Shown here: piece after piece, positions 34,657 through 42,598 of the stretch
Layout: the number at the start of each line of letters is the position of its first letter
Position numbering within the stretch: position 1 is the stretch's first letter
Origin: DATCJA01 sp963814955
GTDB taxonomy: Bacteria > Acidobacteriota > Vicinamibacteria > Vicinamibacterales > UBA2999
Reading direction: 5' to 3'
NCBI GenBank assembly: GCA_963814955.1
Contig: CAWFEX010000012.1
Location: 62,001 to 126,000 of the forward strand
DNA length: 64,000 nt
Notes under the pieces: model-generated
Database searches by the model: none
Seen by the model: the letters and a program-made list of their open reading frames with translations, nothing else
What the model was told of the DNA's origin: nothing
Position numbers and translations under genes: made by a program

Positions 34657-34827
34657 TTAATACGCGGAGAAGAGTGCGTCGAGGTGTTGGCGCACGAACA
34701 GCGGCAACCCGTCGATTGGCGCCGACCACGAGAAGTGGCACACCACACAGCGAAAGGTCGCGACTGTTTGGGAGCGCACGAGAAGATCGATAGCGGAGGC
34801 GTCACACCCGCGGACCGGGCATTTCAT
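34657..34827 (-). CDS. 56-residue zinc-ribbon protein
   Basis: Starts at the ATG at 34827 (MKCPVRGCDASAIDLL). CPVRGC and FRCVVCHFSW form a two-knuckle zinc ribbon; SAPIDGLPLFVRQHLDALF ends in a helix. The pattern (zinc ribbon, then LPxFVRxHLDAL) is coherent, and the complementary strand of the same region is not protein-like. Function unknown. Confidence 0.6.
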   Translation of the reverse strand: MKCPVRGCDASAIDLLVRSQTVATFRCVVCHFSWSAPIDGLPLFVRQHLDALFSAY

Positions 34828-34951
34828 GGGGACGCTAACAGAAGACTGGGGCGGGAGAGACACTGACTGCATTTGACCCCCCGGATTGAGGAATCGTAAT
34901 CAGTCCTAGGCGGCGTGGCTGTTCAAATGAGCACACCAGTGAGCATGGTTT

Positions 34952-35254
34952 GTGAAAGGCATATTTACACGCGTGAACTGTAAGGCGAAGGGCGGTCGGG
35001 CGGAACGTCGGTGCATCCGGATTCTCGAAGCTGCTGGCTACGTCTGCAACAAGACAGGCGGGAGTCTCGGCATCTTCGATGTGATTGCGATCGGGCCGTC
35101 CGACGTCCGGTGCGTCCAGGTCAAGAGCAACGAATACCTCTCGGCGGTGGAACGCGAGCAGTTGAAGGCGCTGCCGGTGCCGGCGAACGTCACACGGGAG
35201 TACTGGCGGTTCGTCGATGGACAACCGGGAAAACCGCGCATCGAAATCCTTTGA
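34952..35254 (+). CDS. Hjc-like Holliday-junction resolvase/PDDEXK nuclease
   Basis: 100 residues from the GTG at 34952; a GTG at 34973 directly before NCKAKGGRAERR would give a more typical start. KGGRAERRCIRILEAAGYVC (with the Glu), SLGIFDVIAIG (Asp) and VRCVQVKSNEY (Q-x-K) are the E...D...QxK catalytic arrangement of archaeal-type Hjc and related PDDEXK endonucleases. Length fits. In a mobile element it may resolve recombination or replication junctions. Confidence 0.75.
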   Translation: MKGIFTRVNCKAKGGRAERRCIRILEAAGYVCNKTGGSLGIFDVIAIGPSDVRCVQVKSNEYLSAVEREQLKALPVPANVTREYWRFVDGQPGKPRIEIL

Positions 35255-35378
35255 GCCGCGATGCCCGGGCTGCGGCGAAGACCGGCTCATCGAATGGGAC
35301 GCGGTGCTCGGCCTGTGGATTTGTATCGTGTGCGGGCGGGAATGGCGAATTTCGTCGGCGGCCCGCAGATCATACTGA
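35217..35378 (+). CDS. 53-residue zinc-ribbon protein overlapping the nuclease gene
   Basis: ATG at 35217, 38 bases inside the Hjc-like gene in another frame. The protein has CPGCGEDRLIEWDAVLGLWI then CIVCGREW, a clear CxxC...CxxC zinc ribbon, and ends SSAARRSY. Two cysteine knuckles with hydrophobic spacing are unlikely by chance. Its 3' end overlaps the convergent receiver-domain gene by nine bases. Confidence 0.6.
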   Translation: MDNRENRASKSFEPRCPGCGEDRLIEWDAVLGLWICIVCGREWRISSAARRSY

Positions 35379-35774
35379 CCAAGTGGTCGTTGATAACTGA
35401 ATACACGCTCTCGAAGCAACCAATGACCGCACGACGGTGATGAGCTTGTCGGCTACTTCGGCCTTGAATACGAACGCGGACGCGCCCGCCCCGAATGCCT
35501 TGCGCCAAAAAGCGGGATCAGCATCACCCGTCATTAGCACGATGGGGATCGTAGGAAATCGCTGGTGAATCGCCGTTGTTGCCAACAGACCATCCAACCC
35601 CACGAAATCACTGTCCACGACAACTGCATCTGGCCGAAGCTGATTCGCCCGCTCGACCAACGCGGCACCGTCGGCCACGATGCCAACCACGTCAAAGTGT
35701 TCCGTCAACAGCCGCAGCACGGAACTCTCGACCCGTTCATTGTCTTGCGCGAGGAGCAGTGTCGGTGTGGTCAT
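35370..35774 (-). CDS. stand-alone response-regulator receiver domain
   Basis: 134 residues from MTTPTLLLAQDNERVESS; a longer start at 35834 would add 20 atypical residues. It is a CheY-like receiver: acidic Asp in AQDN, phosphoacceptor region AVVVDSDFVGLDG, Thr in VLMTGD and the conserved Lys in FVFKAE. No output domain follows and no histidine kinase is in the element. A role in host signalling is possible; orphan receivers of this form are common on chromosomes. Confidence 0.8.
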   Translation of the reverse strand: MTTPTLLLAQDNERVESSVLRLLTEHFDVVGIVADGAALVERANQLRPDAVVVDSDFVGLDGLLATTAIHQRFPTIPIVLMTGDADPAFWRKAFGAGASAFVFKAEVADKLITVVRSLVASRACIQLSTTTWSV

Positions 35775-36212
35775 CTGCGCTGCGGCCGCTCGGTAAGTCA
35801 CAGCATTCCGGTCAGGCGATGACTCCGGGAGCATTACCGCGGGATCGTTGCGCAGTCGGGCTGCGAACGCAACTGGGAGAAGTACCAGTCAGGACCGGAC
35901 CGGGGAAAACTAACAGGCTGGTCGCCTGCCGATTCGGGCACCGATCACCGGCGGGTCCAAGTCGGCGACCGCACACCAGAAGCGCAAACCGCCGCTGGCG
36001 CTGCGGTCATGCGAACTCTTTGACAACTGAATACCGCCGTGTTGAAGTGACCCCGCTCAGCCAACGAAAGATCAAGCAGAAAGCGGAGGCGAGAAACCTG
36101 GAGCGGATGGAGGCTGGATTCGCACACCGCGGCGTCTGACGGCTCAAGCGACAACGCCGAAACGCCTACGGAAGAACAGCCGAACGTGTTGAACTGATTG
36201 GCCTTACAGAAC
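35775..36212. other. non-coding stretch at the right end of the tRNA-Gly element
   Basis: About 440 bases in which I see no convincing frame, no repeat shared with the left end and no RNA gene. The right arm of the element's attachment site should lie here. Confidence 0.5.
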
Positions 36213-36287
36213 TGGAGCGGGAGACGGGGATCGAACCCGCGACATCGAGCTTGGGAAGCTCGCGTTCTACCGCTGAACTACTCCCGC
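36213..36287 (-). tRNA. tRNA-Gly (CCC)
   Basis: The reverse complement gives acceptor GCGGGAG/CTCCCGC, D arm GTTC/GAAC, anticodon stem CGAGC/GCTCG with loop TTCCCAA (anticodon CCC), T arm GCGGG/CCCGT with loop TTCGATC, discriminator T and an encoded CCA. Its 3' half is duplicated at 31201-31249. Confidence 0.97.
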
Positions 36288-36338
36288 TCTTCAGGGCATC
36301 ATTGTAACCCTAGTAGAGCGCACGCTTAAGCCTGCACG

Positions 36339-37697
36339 CTACTTTCTGATCAGCGCCAGCACATCGTCGCGCTTCTGCTCCATAAGGGCCGGTGATTTCG
36401 CTTCCAGATTGAGGCGCAACAACGGTTCGGTGTTCGACGGCCGCACGTTGAAATGCCAGTCCGGATACTCGACCGAAATCCCGTCCATCTTCTGGATTCG
36501 CCCATCGTGGAAGCGCGCCTCGATGTCCGCGAGCTTCTTCGGCACTTCGGCCATCGACGCCAGCTTCGTATTGATTTCACCGGAGATGAAGTACCGGCTG
36601 CGGAACGGTTCGAGCAATTCGCGCAACGACTGCTTCTTCTTCGACATGAGCTCGAGAATGAGCAGCGCGGGAATGAACCCATTGTCCGCGTAGTAGAAAT
36701 CGCGAAAGTAGTAGTGCCCCGTGACCTCGCCGCCGAACACCGCATCTTCATCGCGCATTCGACGTTTGATGAATGCGTGGCCGACGCGATTCTCGAGCGC
36801 CCGGCCACCGTACCGGCCGACGATGTCCTTGACCGCATGGCTGGCGCGCAGGTCGTACACGATGGTGGAGCCCGGTTGCTTCAGCAGAAAGGCCTCGGCG
36901 AGAAGCGCAGTGACGAAATCACCGGAAATGAACTCGCCGCTGCCATCGATGAAGAAGCAACGGTCAGCGTCGCCGTCCCATGCGATGCCGATGTCCGCGT
37001 GCTGCCGGACGACTTCGGCGGTGATGTCGCGGCGATTCTCCTCGATGAGCGGGTTGGCCTCGTGAGTCGGAAAGGTGCCGTCGATGGTGAAGCACAACTT
37101 GGTGACGCGACACGGCAGGCGATCGAAAAGCTGTGGTGCCACCAGGCCCGCCATGCCGCTGCCCGCGTCGAGGACCACCGAAAAAGGCTCGATCGCATGC
37201 GGATCGACGAACGACATCACTTTTTCGATGTATTCGGGGAGAACATCGCTCTTGGTGGTCGAACCGCGCGGTGCCGCAGGCGTCGGCAACGCGTCGTTGG
37301 CAATCATGCGCTGGATGTCGCCGATCCCTGCGTCGCCGCTGAGCGGCAGCGCGCCGGCCCGCACCATCTTGACCCCGTTGTACGCCTTCGGGTTGTGCGA
37401 GGCCGTGATCTGCGCGCCCCCGCCGAGCTCATTGTGCGCGACCGCGAAGTACAGCATGTCTGTGCCCAGCATCCCGCAGTCGATGACATCAGTGCCCTGC
37501 GTGCGGACACCCTCCACGAAGGCGGCTGCGATGCCGGGAGACGACAGACGCATGTCGCGGGAGACTGCGACGCGATCGGTGTGCAGATACGCGGCGAACC
37601 CTCGGCCAATGAGATACGCGACGTCCTCGTTGATCTCGCCTGGGTACAGTCCTCGAACGTCGTAGGCCTTGAAGATGTCGGGATTGACGCTAATCAC
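36339..37697 (-). CDS. phosphomannomutase/phosphoglucomutase
   Basis: 452 residues, alpha-D-phosphohexomutase superfamily, PMM/PGM (AlgC/ManB) type. Phosphoserine loop TASHNPKAYNGVK, metal loop DGDADR, sugar loop GGEVTGHYYF and phosphate-binding RPSNTEP are all present, and the length is standard. It interconverts hexose-6- and hexose-1-phosphates for nucleotide-sugar synthesis. It lies 15 bases downstream of the NDP-sugar pyrophosphorylase gene in the same direction, so the pair likely makes an activated sugar such as GDP-mannose. Confidence 0.95.
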   Translation of the reverse strand: MISVNPDIFKAYDVRGLYPGEINEDVAYLIGRGFAAYLHTDRVAVSRDMRLSSPGIAAAFVEGVRTQGTDVIDCGMLGTDMLYFAVAHNELGGGAQITASHNPKAYNGVKMVRAGALPLSGDAGIGDIQRMIANDALPTPAAPRGSTTKSDVLPEYIEKVMSFVDPHAIEPFSVVLDAGSGMAGLVAPQLFDRLPCRVTKLCFTIDGTFPTHEANPLIEENRRDITAEVVRQHADIGIAWDGDADRCFFIDGSGEFISGDFVTALLAEAFLLKQPGSTIVYDLRASHAVKDIVGRYGGRALENRVGHAFIKRRMRDEDAVFGGEVTGHYYFRDFYYADNGFIPALLILELMSKKKQSLRELLEPFRSRYFISGEINTKLASMAEVPKKLADIEARFHDGRIQKMDGISVEYPDWHFNVRPSNTEPLLRLNLEAKSPALMEQKRDDVLALIRK

Positions 37698-37712
37698 AAA
37701 TCACCATTTCCA

Positions 37713-38771
37713 TCAGATACGCGTGTAATCGGTGAGCGTGGTGTTGTCGCCGAGGACCGTGGTGCCGTCCAGGCTGACGCTGCATCCAAGACGGCAATTA
37801 CGACCGAGAATGGCGTTCCGCACTTTCGCTTCCCGGCCGACATGACAATTCGGCCACAGAATGGCCCCGTCGACCGAAGCATTCTCATCGACCAGCGTTT
37901 CCCGTCCAATCACGGAATAAGGTCCGATGCGCGCCCCTGCCTTTACGACGACCCGCTCGTCGAGAAAGCAGGGGCCTTCCAGGACGGCGCCCTCCTCGAC
38001 GTGCGCGTCAGGCGCCACGGATGTTGCACCAGGCGCCAGATTGACGAACGGCGTCGTGACGTAGCGTCCGTCCATGATGTCGCGATGGACGCGGGTGTAC
38101 TTTTCAGGCGTGCCTATATCGATCCAGTATCCGGCATAGATATACGCGACGAACGTCTCGCTTCTTTCCACGAGCGACGGGAAATAGCTCCGCTCGATCG
38201 ACCACGGGACGCCATCGGGAATGCGATCGAACGTGTCCGGCTCGAGCACGTAGATGCCCGCGTTGATATGGTTGGTCGTGATCTCGTCGGCTCGTGGCTT
38301 TTCGAGAAACCGCCGCACGTTGCCCTGCGCATCGGTCTCGACAAGTCCGTACGCGCTGGGATTGTCCACTGGAGTGAGCACGATTGTGGCTCGTGCGCTG
38401 CGCTCCCGGTGCAGGGCGATGACCGAGGCAAGGTCGATTTGCGTGAGTACATCGGCATTGAACACGACAACGGATTCCGACAGCCGATCGGCAGCATATT
38501 TGACGGCGCCACCCGTCCCGAGCGGCTCGGGTTCGACGACATAACGGATCTTGATGCCGACGGCCGACCCGTCGCCGAACACTTCCTCGATTCGCTGCGG
38601 CTGATAGTTGAGACTGAGGATGACTTCGTCGATCTCGGGGACTCGTTTGATCAGATCGATCTGGTAGTGGAGGAAGGGGCGGTTGAAGATCGGCACGATT
38701 GGCTTCGGTGTATTGATCGTGAGGGGGCGGAGTCTGGTACCCTGTCCCCCCGCAAGGAGAATCGCCTTCAT
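37713..38771 (-). CDS. NDP-sugar pyrophosphorylase (nucleotidyltransferase + hexapeptide repeats)
   Basis: 352 residues from the ATG at 38771. N-terminal Rossmann-like nucleotidyltransferase: MKAILLAGGQGTRLRPLT, then TPKPIVPIFNRPFLHY, FNADVLTQ and EKPRADEITTNHINAGIYV. The C-terminal third is a left-handed beta-helix of hexapeptide repeats (GAVLEGPCFL, VVKAGARIGPYSVIG). The family couples a sugar-1-phosphate and an NTP to an NDP-sugar; mannose-1-phosphate guanylyltransferase is likely given the adjacent mutase but not proven. Divergent from pgsA. Confidence 0.93.
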   Translation of the reverse strand: MKAILLAGGQGTRLRPLTINTPKPIVPIFNRPFLHYQIDLIKRVPEIDEVILSLNYQPQRIEEVFGDGSAVGIKIRYVVEPEPLGTGGAVKYAADRLSESVVVFNADVLTQIDLASVIALHRERSARATIVLTPVDNPSAYGLVETDAQGNVRRFLEKPRADEITTNHINAGIYVLEPDTFDRIPDGVPWSIERSYFPSLVERSETFVAYIYAGYWIDIGTPEKYTRVHRDIMDGRYVTTPFVNLAPGATSVAPDAHVEEGAVLEGPCFLDERVVVKAGARIGPYSVIGRETLVDENASVDGAILWPNCHVGREAKVRNAILGRNCRLGCSVSLDGTTVLGDNTTLTDYTRI

Positions 38772-38822
38772 GCCAATCCGCCGATCATATCCGATGGTCG
38801 GATGGTAGAATTGGGTGCCCCA

Positions 38823-39440
38823 ATGAACCTGCCGAACACCTTGACGCTGGTGCGTATCGTACTCGTGCCGCTTTTGGTCGTTGTGTTGCTCACCGAGTTC
38901 GAGGGTCGCCGCATCTTTGGCGTGTCGAAGGAACTGGTCGGCGCGGTGATCTTCGCAGTCGCATCGATCACCGATTGGCTGGATGGGTATCTGGCGCGCC
39001 GCCGGCGTCAGGTGACGTGGATCGGCCAGATGCTCGATCCGATTGCCGACAAGCTTCTCACGTCGGCAGCGTTCATCTCCCTCGTGCAGCTCGACGTGGC
39101 GCCCGCCTGGATGGTCGCGATCATCATCGGCCGCGAGTTCGCGGTTACGGGCCTGCGCAGCCTGGCCCACGCGAGGGGGTTCGTCATCCCGGTTTCCCGT
39201 TTTGGAAAGATCAAGATGTCGCTCCAGGTCGCCACGATCCTTCTGCTGATCCTTGGCACGGGGCCTGTGCCGGTGCTGGGGCCGATAGGCCCAATCATGC
39301 TGTGGGTGGTGCTGATCGCGGCGGTGGCATCGGCGGGTGACTACTATCGTCGATTCCAGCGGCTGCTGAGCGCGCGTGTGACCGACGTCAGCGTTGCACG
39401 GGCGCGGGCCGACACGGCAAACGCCCGCAAAGCAGGGTAG
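38823..39440 (+). CDS. pgsA: CDP-diacylglycerol--glycerol-3-phosphate 3-phosphatidyltransferase
   Basis: 205 residues from MNLPNTLTLVRIVLVPLL; an ATG at 38799 would add eight residues. The CDP-alcohol phosphotransferase motif D-x2-DG-x2-AR-x8-G-x3-D-x3-D is complete (DWLDGYLARR, then GQMLDPIADK). Five to six membrane segments. It makes phosphatidylglycerol-phosphate in the inner membrane, the committed step for anionic phospholipids. The C-terminus (RARADTANARKAG) is an unusual hydrophilic extension. Confidence 0.93.
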   Translation: MNLPNTLTLVRIVLVPLLVVVLLTEFEGRRIFGVSKELVGAVIFAVASITDWLDGYLARRRRQVTWIGQMLDPIADKLLTSAAFISLVQLDVAPAWMVAIIIGREFAVTGLRSLAHARGFVIPVSRFGKIKMSLQVATILLLILGTGPVPVLGPIGPIMLWVVLIAAVASAGDYYRRFQRLLSARVTDVSVARARADTANARKAG

Positions 39441-39473
39441 AAAGTTCGGGAGGCCCGAAGGTCTCCTCTATAT

Positions 39474-39499
39474 CGGAGACCTGAAGGTCTCCGCCTACC
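39474..39499. repeat. REP-like palindrome
   Basis: CGGAGACCTGAAGGTCTCCG plus CCTACC, a variant of the REP family flanking the transposase at 48881. It supplies the stop codon of the next minus-strand gene. A degenerate inverted relative lies just before it at about 39450. Confidence 0.75.
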
Positions 39500-40292
39500 G
39501 TGGAGACTTTCGAAGAGCGACGTAATCGCCGACGCGGAATCCGTCGCGCGAAAGCGTCCCCTGCAGCGTCGAAGATTCCGGCCTGACATCTATTGCCACC
39601 GCTTCTCCGAGCTCGTAGAGAAAATTGCCCGGAGTCAGGTTGTCACGATAGACGACAAAGCGCGCGCCGCGCGTCACGCCATGGTCGCTGCCGCGATCGA
39701 CGACGAAGTAGTCGCCCTCGCCGAAGCTCCTGCGATTGTCGTTCCCAACCATGATGCGCCCGTAATTGCCGCGCTGCGCCGGCGCGCGGTCGGCGGAAAC
39801 GGGCGTTATCGTGGGCAGCGCGAACGGCTCCAGATAGTCGTCCAGATGCACCGCGTCGCACGGGTACGTGATTGTCGCCAGCGACATCGTTCGATCGGTG
39901 GCGTAAATACGCAGCCATCCCGACGTCTGGATCACCGCCGGGTTGTCGCGACCGATCGCTCGCTTTTCGCGACGCACCGCGCGGCGGATGTAATACATCT
40001 GACCGACTTCGATGCCGTTGTCCGTTCCACCGTTGACCGTGATCAGCTCACCCGGCGCAAAGTTCTTGTGAATGGAGGCGTGCTGGCTGCCGGTGATGCG
40101 CAGCGGTGTCGGCGGCTCCTCGAACGCCAGGGTCGGGGCGCACGCCAGCGCAAGCACGTCCGGAGGTAGATCGATCGGGTCGGGCGTCGGGGCCCGCTGC
40201 GCGGCGGCTGGCATCGCCATCGCGATCACGCCGGACGCGAGCCACAGAACGACGCGCCAATAAGACACAGAGGCACAGAGTCGACTATTCAT
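39495..40292 (-). CDS. secreted hypothetical protein
   Basis: 265 residues from MNSRLCASVSYWRVVLW; upstream codons to 40412 are REP-like repeat sequence. A signal peptide ends near MAMPAAAQ. The mature protein has repeated beta-rich units, VNGGTDNGIEVGQMYYIRR and VDRGSDHGVTRGARFVVYR, each with a GxDxGVxxGxxFxVYR pattern seen in FlgT-like and outer-membrane-associated domains. Likely periplasmic. It follows bamD in direction but is separated by repeats. Function unknown. Confidence 0.7.
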   Translation of the reverse strand: MNSRLCASVSYWRVVLWLASGVIAMAMPAAAQRAPTPDPIDLPPDVLALACAPTLAFEEPPTPLRITGSQHASIHKNFAPGELITVNGGTDNGIEVGQMYYIRRAVRREKRAIGRDNPAVIQTSGWLRIYATDRTMSLATITYPCDAVHLDDYLEPFALPTITPVSADRAPAQRGNYGRIMVGNDNRRSFGEGDYFVVDRGSDHGVTRGARFVVYRDNLTPGNFLYELGEAVAIDVRPESSTLQGTLSRDGFRVGDYVALRKSPR

Positions 40293-40332
40293 ATGCTCTC
40301 GCCTGGGCAGCCGTACCCCGTTCTGCCCGTCC

Positions 40333-40448
40333 CTGCACGTGGCAGGCCTTTCTTGCACGTGGCAGCCGTGAACCTTCTGCGGCACGTGGTAGCCGTAGAC
40401 CTTCTGCGGCATGTGGTAGCCGTAGACGACCTTCAGGTCTACGGAAAG
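40333..40448. repeat. degenerate REP-like tandem array
   Basis: Four near-copies of a GGCACGTGGTAGCCGTAGAC-like unit separated by CCTTCTGCG, ending in GACCTTCAGGTC. It resembles the right half of the REP palindromes near 48821 and fills the space between the bamD stop and the secreted hypothetical gene. Confidence 0.65.
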
Positions 40449-41228
40449 TTATTGATTCTTCAGCTTTTGGAGCCGTTCCCGGGCGTCGTCCAGGTATTCG
40501 CTCACCTGGAATTCGGCAATGAGCCGTTCGAGATACGGGATCGCCTCGGCTGTCTTATCGGACCTGGTGAGGGACTCCGCCAGATAGAAGTAGACGGCGT
40601 CCCTCCCGCCATAGGCGGGGTCGTCCCTCAGCACTTCGCGGAAGCGGTCGATGGCACCCGGGTCCCACCGGATGCGGTAGTAGGTGAGGCCCACGCGGTA
40701 GGAATGCTCACTCAGGCGGTCGCGTGCGGCGCGCCATTTTTCCTTGACCTCCGGCATGAGCGAGCTGTTCGGGAATTTCTGGAAGAACACGTCGAACTCG
40801 GCAAGCGCGCCCCTGGTTTCGGTCTGATCGCGATCCGCCGATCGCATCTGGACGAAATGGGTCATCGCCATCTTGTATTGCGCGTAATCCGCACGCGGGC
40901 TCGTGGGATAGAACTGCAGAAACTCGCGAAATTCATTCGTGGCCTGGACGAGCGATTCAGCCGTGTTTTCGCCCAGGTACGAATCGCCGAGACCAAGCTT
41001 CGCGTCGGGTCGAAACGGACTTTGCGGATATCCGTCGACGATCTGCTGGAAGTACGTCCGGGCGTTCATCCATTGCTCTTTCTGGATCGCCTCGTTGGCT
41101 CGCTCGAACAGAAAGCGGTCGGGTTGCGCGGCGCCGGCTGGCGGTGTCTGCTGTCCTCCGCCGCACGCCACCGAGACGGCGAATAACAGACTGACAGCGA
41201 TCGCGGACCATGTCCGGAGGGTAATCAT
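40449..41228 (-). CDS. bamD: outer-membrane assembly lipoprotein BamD
   Basis: 259 residues from the ATG at 41228, which overlaps the upstream epimerase stop (ATGA). The signal peptide ends with lipobox VSVAC, giving a lipoprotein with Cys first in the mature form. Five TPR-like repeats follow: EQWMNARTYFQQIVDGYPQS, then NEFREFLQFYPTSPRADYAQ and RFREVLRDDPAYGGRDAVYF. BamD is the essential lipoprotein of the BAM complex that folds outer-membrane proteins. Length and pattern match. Confidence 0.9.
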   Translation of the reverse strand: MITLRTWSAIAVSLLFAVSVACGGGQQTPPAGAAQPDRFLFERANEAIQKEQWMNARTYFQQIVDGYPQSPFRPDAKLGLGDSYLGENTAESLVQATNEFREFLQFYPTSPRADYAQYKMAMTHFVQMRSADRDQTETRGALAEFDVFFQKFPNSSLMPEVKEKWRAARDRLSEHSYRVGLTYYRIRWDPGAIDRFREVLRDDPAYGGRDAVYFYLAESLTRSDKTAEAIPYLERLIAEFQVSEYLDDARERLQKLKNQ

Positions 41229-42163
41229 TGGCCAGCCGTCATCCACTCGTACTGAGCGCGGAGACCCTGCTCGAGCGTGACCGTCGGTGCAAACGCGAGA
41301 TCGGTCCGCGCCCGAGTGGTGTCTGCGTAGGTATCGCGCATGTCCCCGCGCTGCGCTTCGAGGCGCTCGATGCGCAGCGGCCGTCCGGTCACCAGTCTGA
41401 TGAGCTCGAACACCTCGAGGAGCTCCACGCGAGATCCCCCACCGATATTGTAGACACCACCAGGTTTTCCGCGCGTGGCGGCGGCGACTGTTGCCGAGAC
41501 GGCGTCGGCCACGAACGTGAAGTCGCGCGTCTGGCGGCCATCGCCGAACATGGGCACCGACTCGTCCTTGAGAACGGCACTGAAGAAGCGCGAGAAGCCC
41601 ATGTCAGGCCGCTGCCGAGGGCCGTACACCGTGAAGTATCGGAGCGACACCGTCGGAACGCTGTGATTGACGTGATACAGGTAGCAAAGCTGTTCAGCGG
41701 CCAGTTTCGTCACCCCGTACGGAGAAACCGGCTGCGGCCGTGCATCCTCGCGCATCGGCAGCGCAACCTCGTCACCGTAAATCGACGAGCTGGAAGCGTA
41801 CACGAACCGTTCAATCGGTTTGCCGACGCATGCTTCGAGGAGGATTTGGGTCGCCTCCACATTGTTCACTGTATAGACGCCGAAATCGCGTCCCCAGCTC
41901 TTCCGAACACCGGCCTGGGCTGCCAGATGAAAGACGTGCGTGGCACCTTCCAGGAGCGTTCCGAGTTCGGCCGTGGCCAGCGGCTGCTCCACGAGCGAAA
42001 ATCGTGGGGACTCGCGCAGTCGTACCAGGTTCCGCTCCTTCAAGGCGCGCGGGTAGTAATCGGTGAAGCAATCCACGCCGGTGACCGTGGCGCCAGAGTC
42101 GATCAGCCGTTCGGACACGTGCGATCCCACAAACCCTGCCGCCCCCGTGACGAGCGCCTTCAT
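41225..42163 (-). CDS. NAD-dependent sugar epimerase/dehydratase
   Basis: 312 residues, extended short-chain dehydrogenase. TGAAGFVGSHVSERL is the NAD-binding glycine motif; catalytic SSSSIYG and YGVTK supply Ser/Tyr/Lys; RYFTVYGPRQRPDMGFSRF is typical of UDP-glucuronate/UDP-GlcNAc 4-epimerase-like enzymes. It likely interconverts a nucleotide sugar for envelope glycans. Its start overlaps the corrected ybgC stop and its stop overlaps bamD, so it is in a tight operon. The exact substrate is unclear. Confidence 0.9.
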   Translation of the reverse strand: MKALVTGAAGFVGSHVSERLIDSGATVTGVDCFTDYYPRALKERNLVRLRESPRFSLVEQPLATAELGTLLEGATHVFHLAAQAGVRKSWGRDFGVYTVNNVEATQILLEACVGKPIERFVYASSSSIYGDEVALPMREDARPQPVSPYGVTKLAAEQLCYLYHVNHSVPTVSLRYFTVYGPRQRPDMGFSRFFSAVLKDESVPMFGDGRQTRDFTFVADAVSATVAAATRGKPGGVYNIGGGSRVELLEVFELIRLVTGRPLRIERLEAQRGDMRDTYADTTRARTDLAFAPTVTLEQGLRAQYEWMTAGQ

Positions 42164-42598
42164 TCCAGAATCTCCCGGACGCGCGCCGGCAGCCGGCAGG
42201 GTTTACCCGCCGCGTCGACTGCCGCATGCACTGTGTAGCCGACCGCCGAGCACCGTCACTTCGTTCGCCAGTCGGATCTCGTAGTCGAACCGGATCCGCA
42301 CCGGGCTCACAAGTGCGGCGCTCGTCGAGATCTCGACTTCGTCGTCGTAGCGTGCCGGCTGCCGATATTCGCAGTGTGCTTCGATGACGGGCAACGCGAT
42401 GCCGTTGGTCTCCATTTCGCGATAGCTCCAGCCGGTGTCGCGAAGCCACTCCGTGCGTGCAACCTCGAACCACACGAGATAGTTTGCGTAGTACGCCACG
42501 CCCATGCGATCGGTGTCGGCGTATCTGACGCGGACGCGGCTCTTCCGGATCGACGGCGCCGGGCGCGCCGGCGCTGCCTGAGGTCTGTGGGTCATGCG
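42160..42598 (-). CDS. ybgC: acyl-CoA thioesterase, YbgC/4HBT family (one apparent frameshift)
   Basis: Starts MTHRPQAAPARPAPS at 42598, overlapping the rpe stop. Hotdog-fold motif YADTDRMGVAYYANYLVWFE contains the catalytic Asp region. As written the frame ends early at 42203 (GGRLHSACGSRRGG). Shifting by one base near 42240 gives GYTVHAAVDAAGKPCRLPA and an ending that stops at 42160 inside the epimerase start (ATGA). That ending is the normal family C-terminus, so one inserted base, by mutation or sequence error, is likely. The family hydrolyses acyl-CoA and often accompanies the tol-pal system, which is not visible here. Confidence 0.85.

Larger units (their letters stand above)
31250..36210. 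mobile_element. tRNA-Gly integrative element (about 5 kb) without a visible integrase
   Basis: Bounded by perfect 49-bp direct repeats, the right one being part of the intact tRNA-Gly. Contents in order: RepA/DnaB-like ATPase (frameshifted), GGACA/TGTCC motif cluster with hairpin, small unknown, excisionase-like HTH, DUF5681 protein, small helical unknown, zinc-ribbon proteins, Hjc-like nuclease, zinc ribbon and a receiver-domain protein. I find no tyrosine or serine recombinase in any frame. Replication-type genes without an integrase suggest a satellite-like or decayed element. Confidence 0.85.

Noticed and set aside
34590..34793. A short basic plus-strand frame (MPLTNQSKVKPKARKR)
   Set aside because: Lies mostly opposite the better-supported minus-strand zinc-ribbon gene and becomes Arg/Thr-rich without a fold.
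36453..39440. A 995-codon open frame on the plus strand across the phosphomannomutase and pyrophosphorylase genes
   Set aside because: Only its last 205 codons (pgsA) are protein-like. The rest is the antisense of two well-conserved minus-strand genes.
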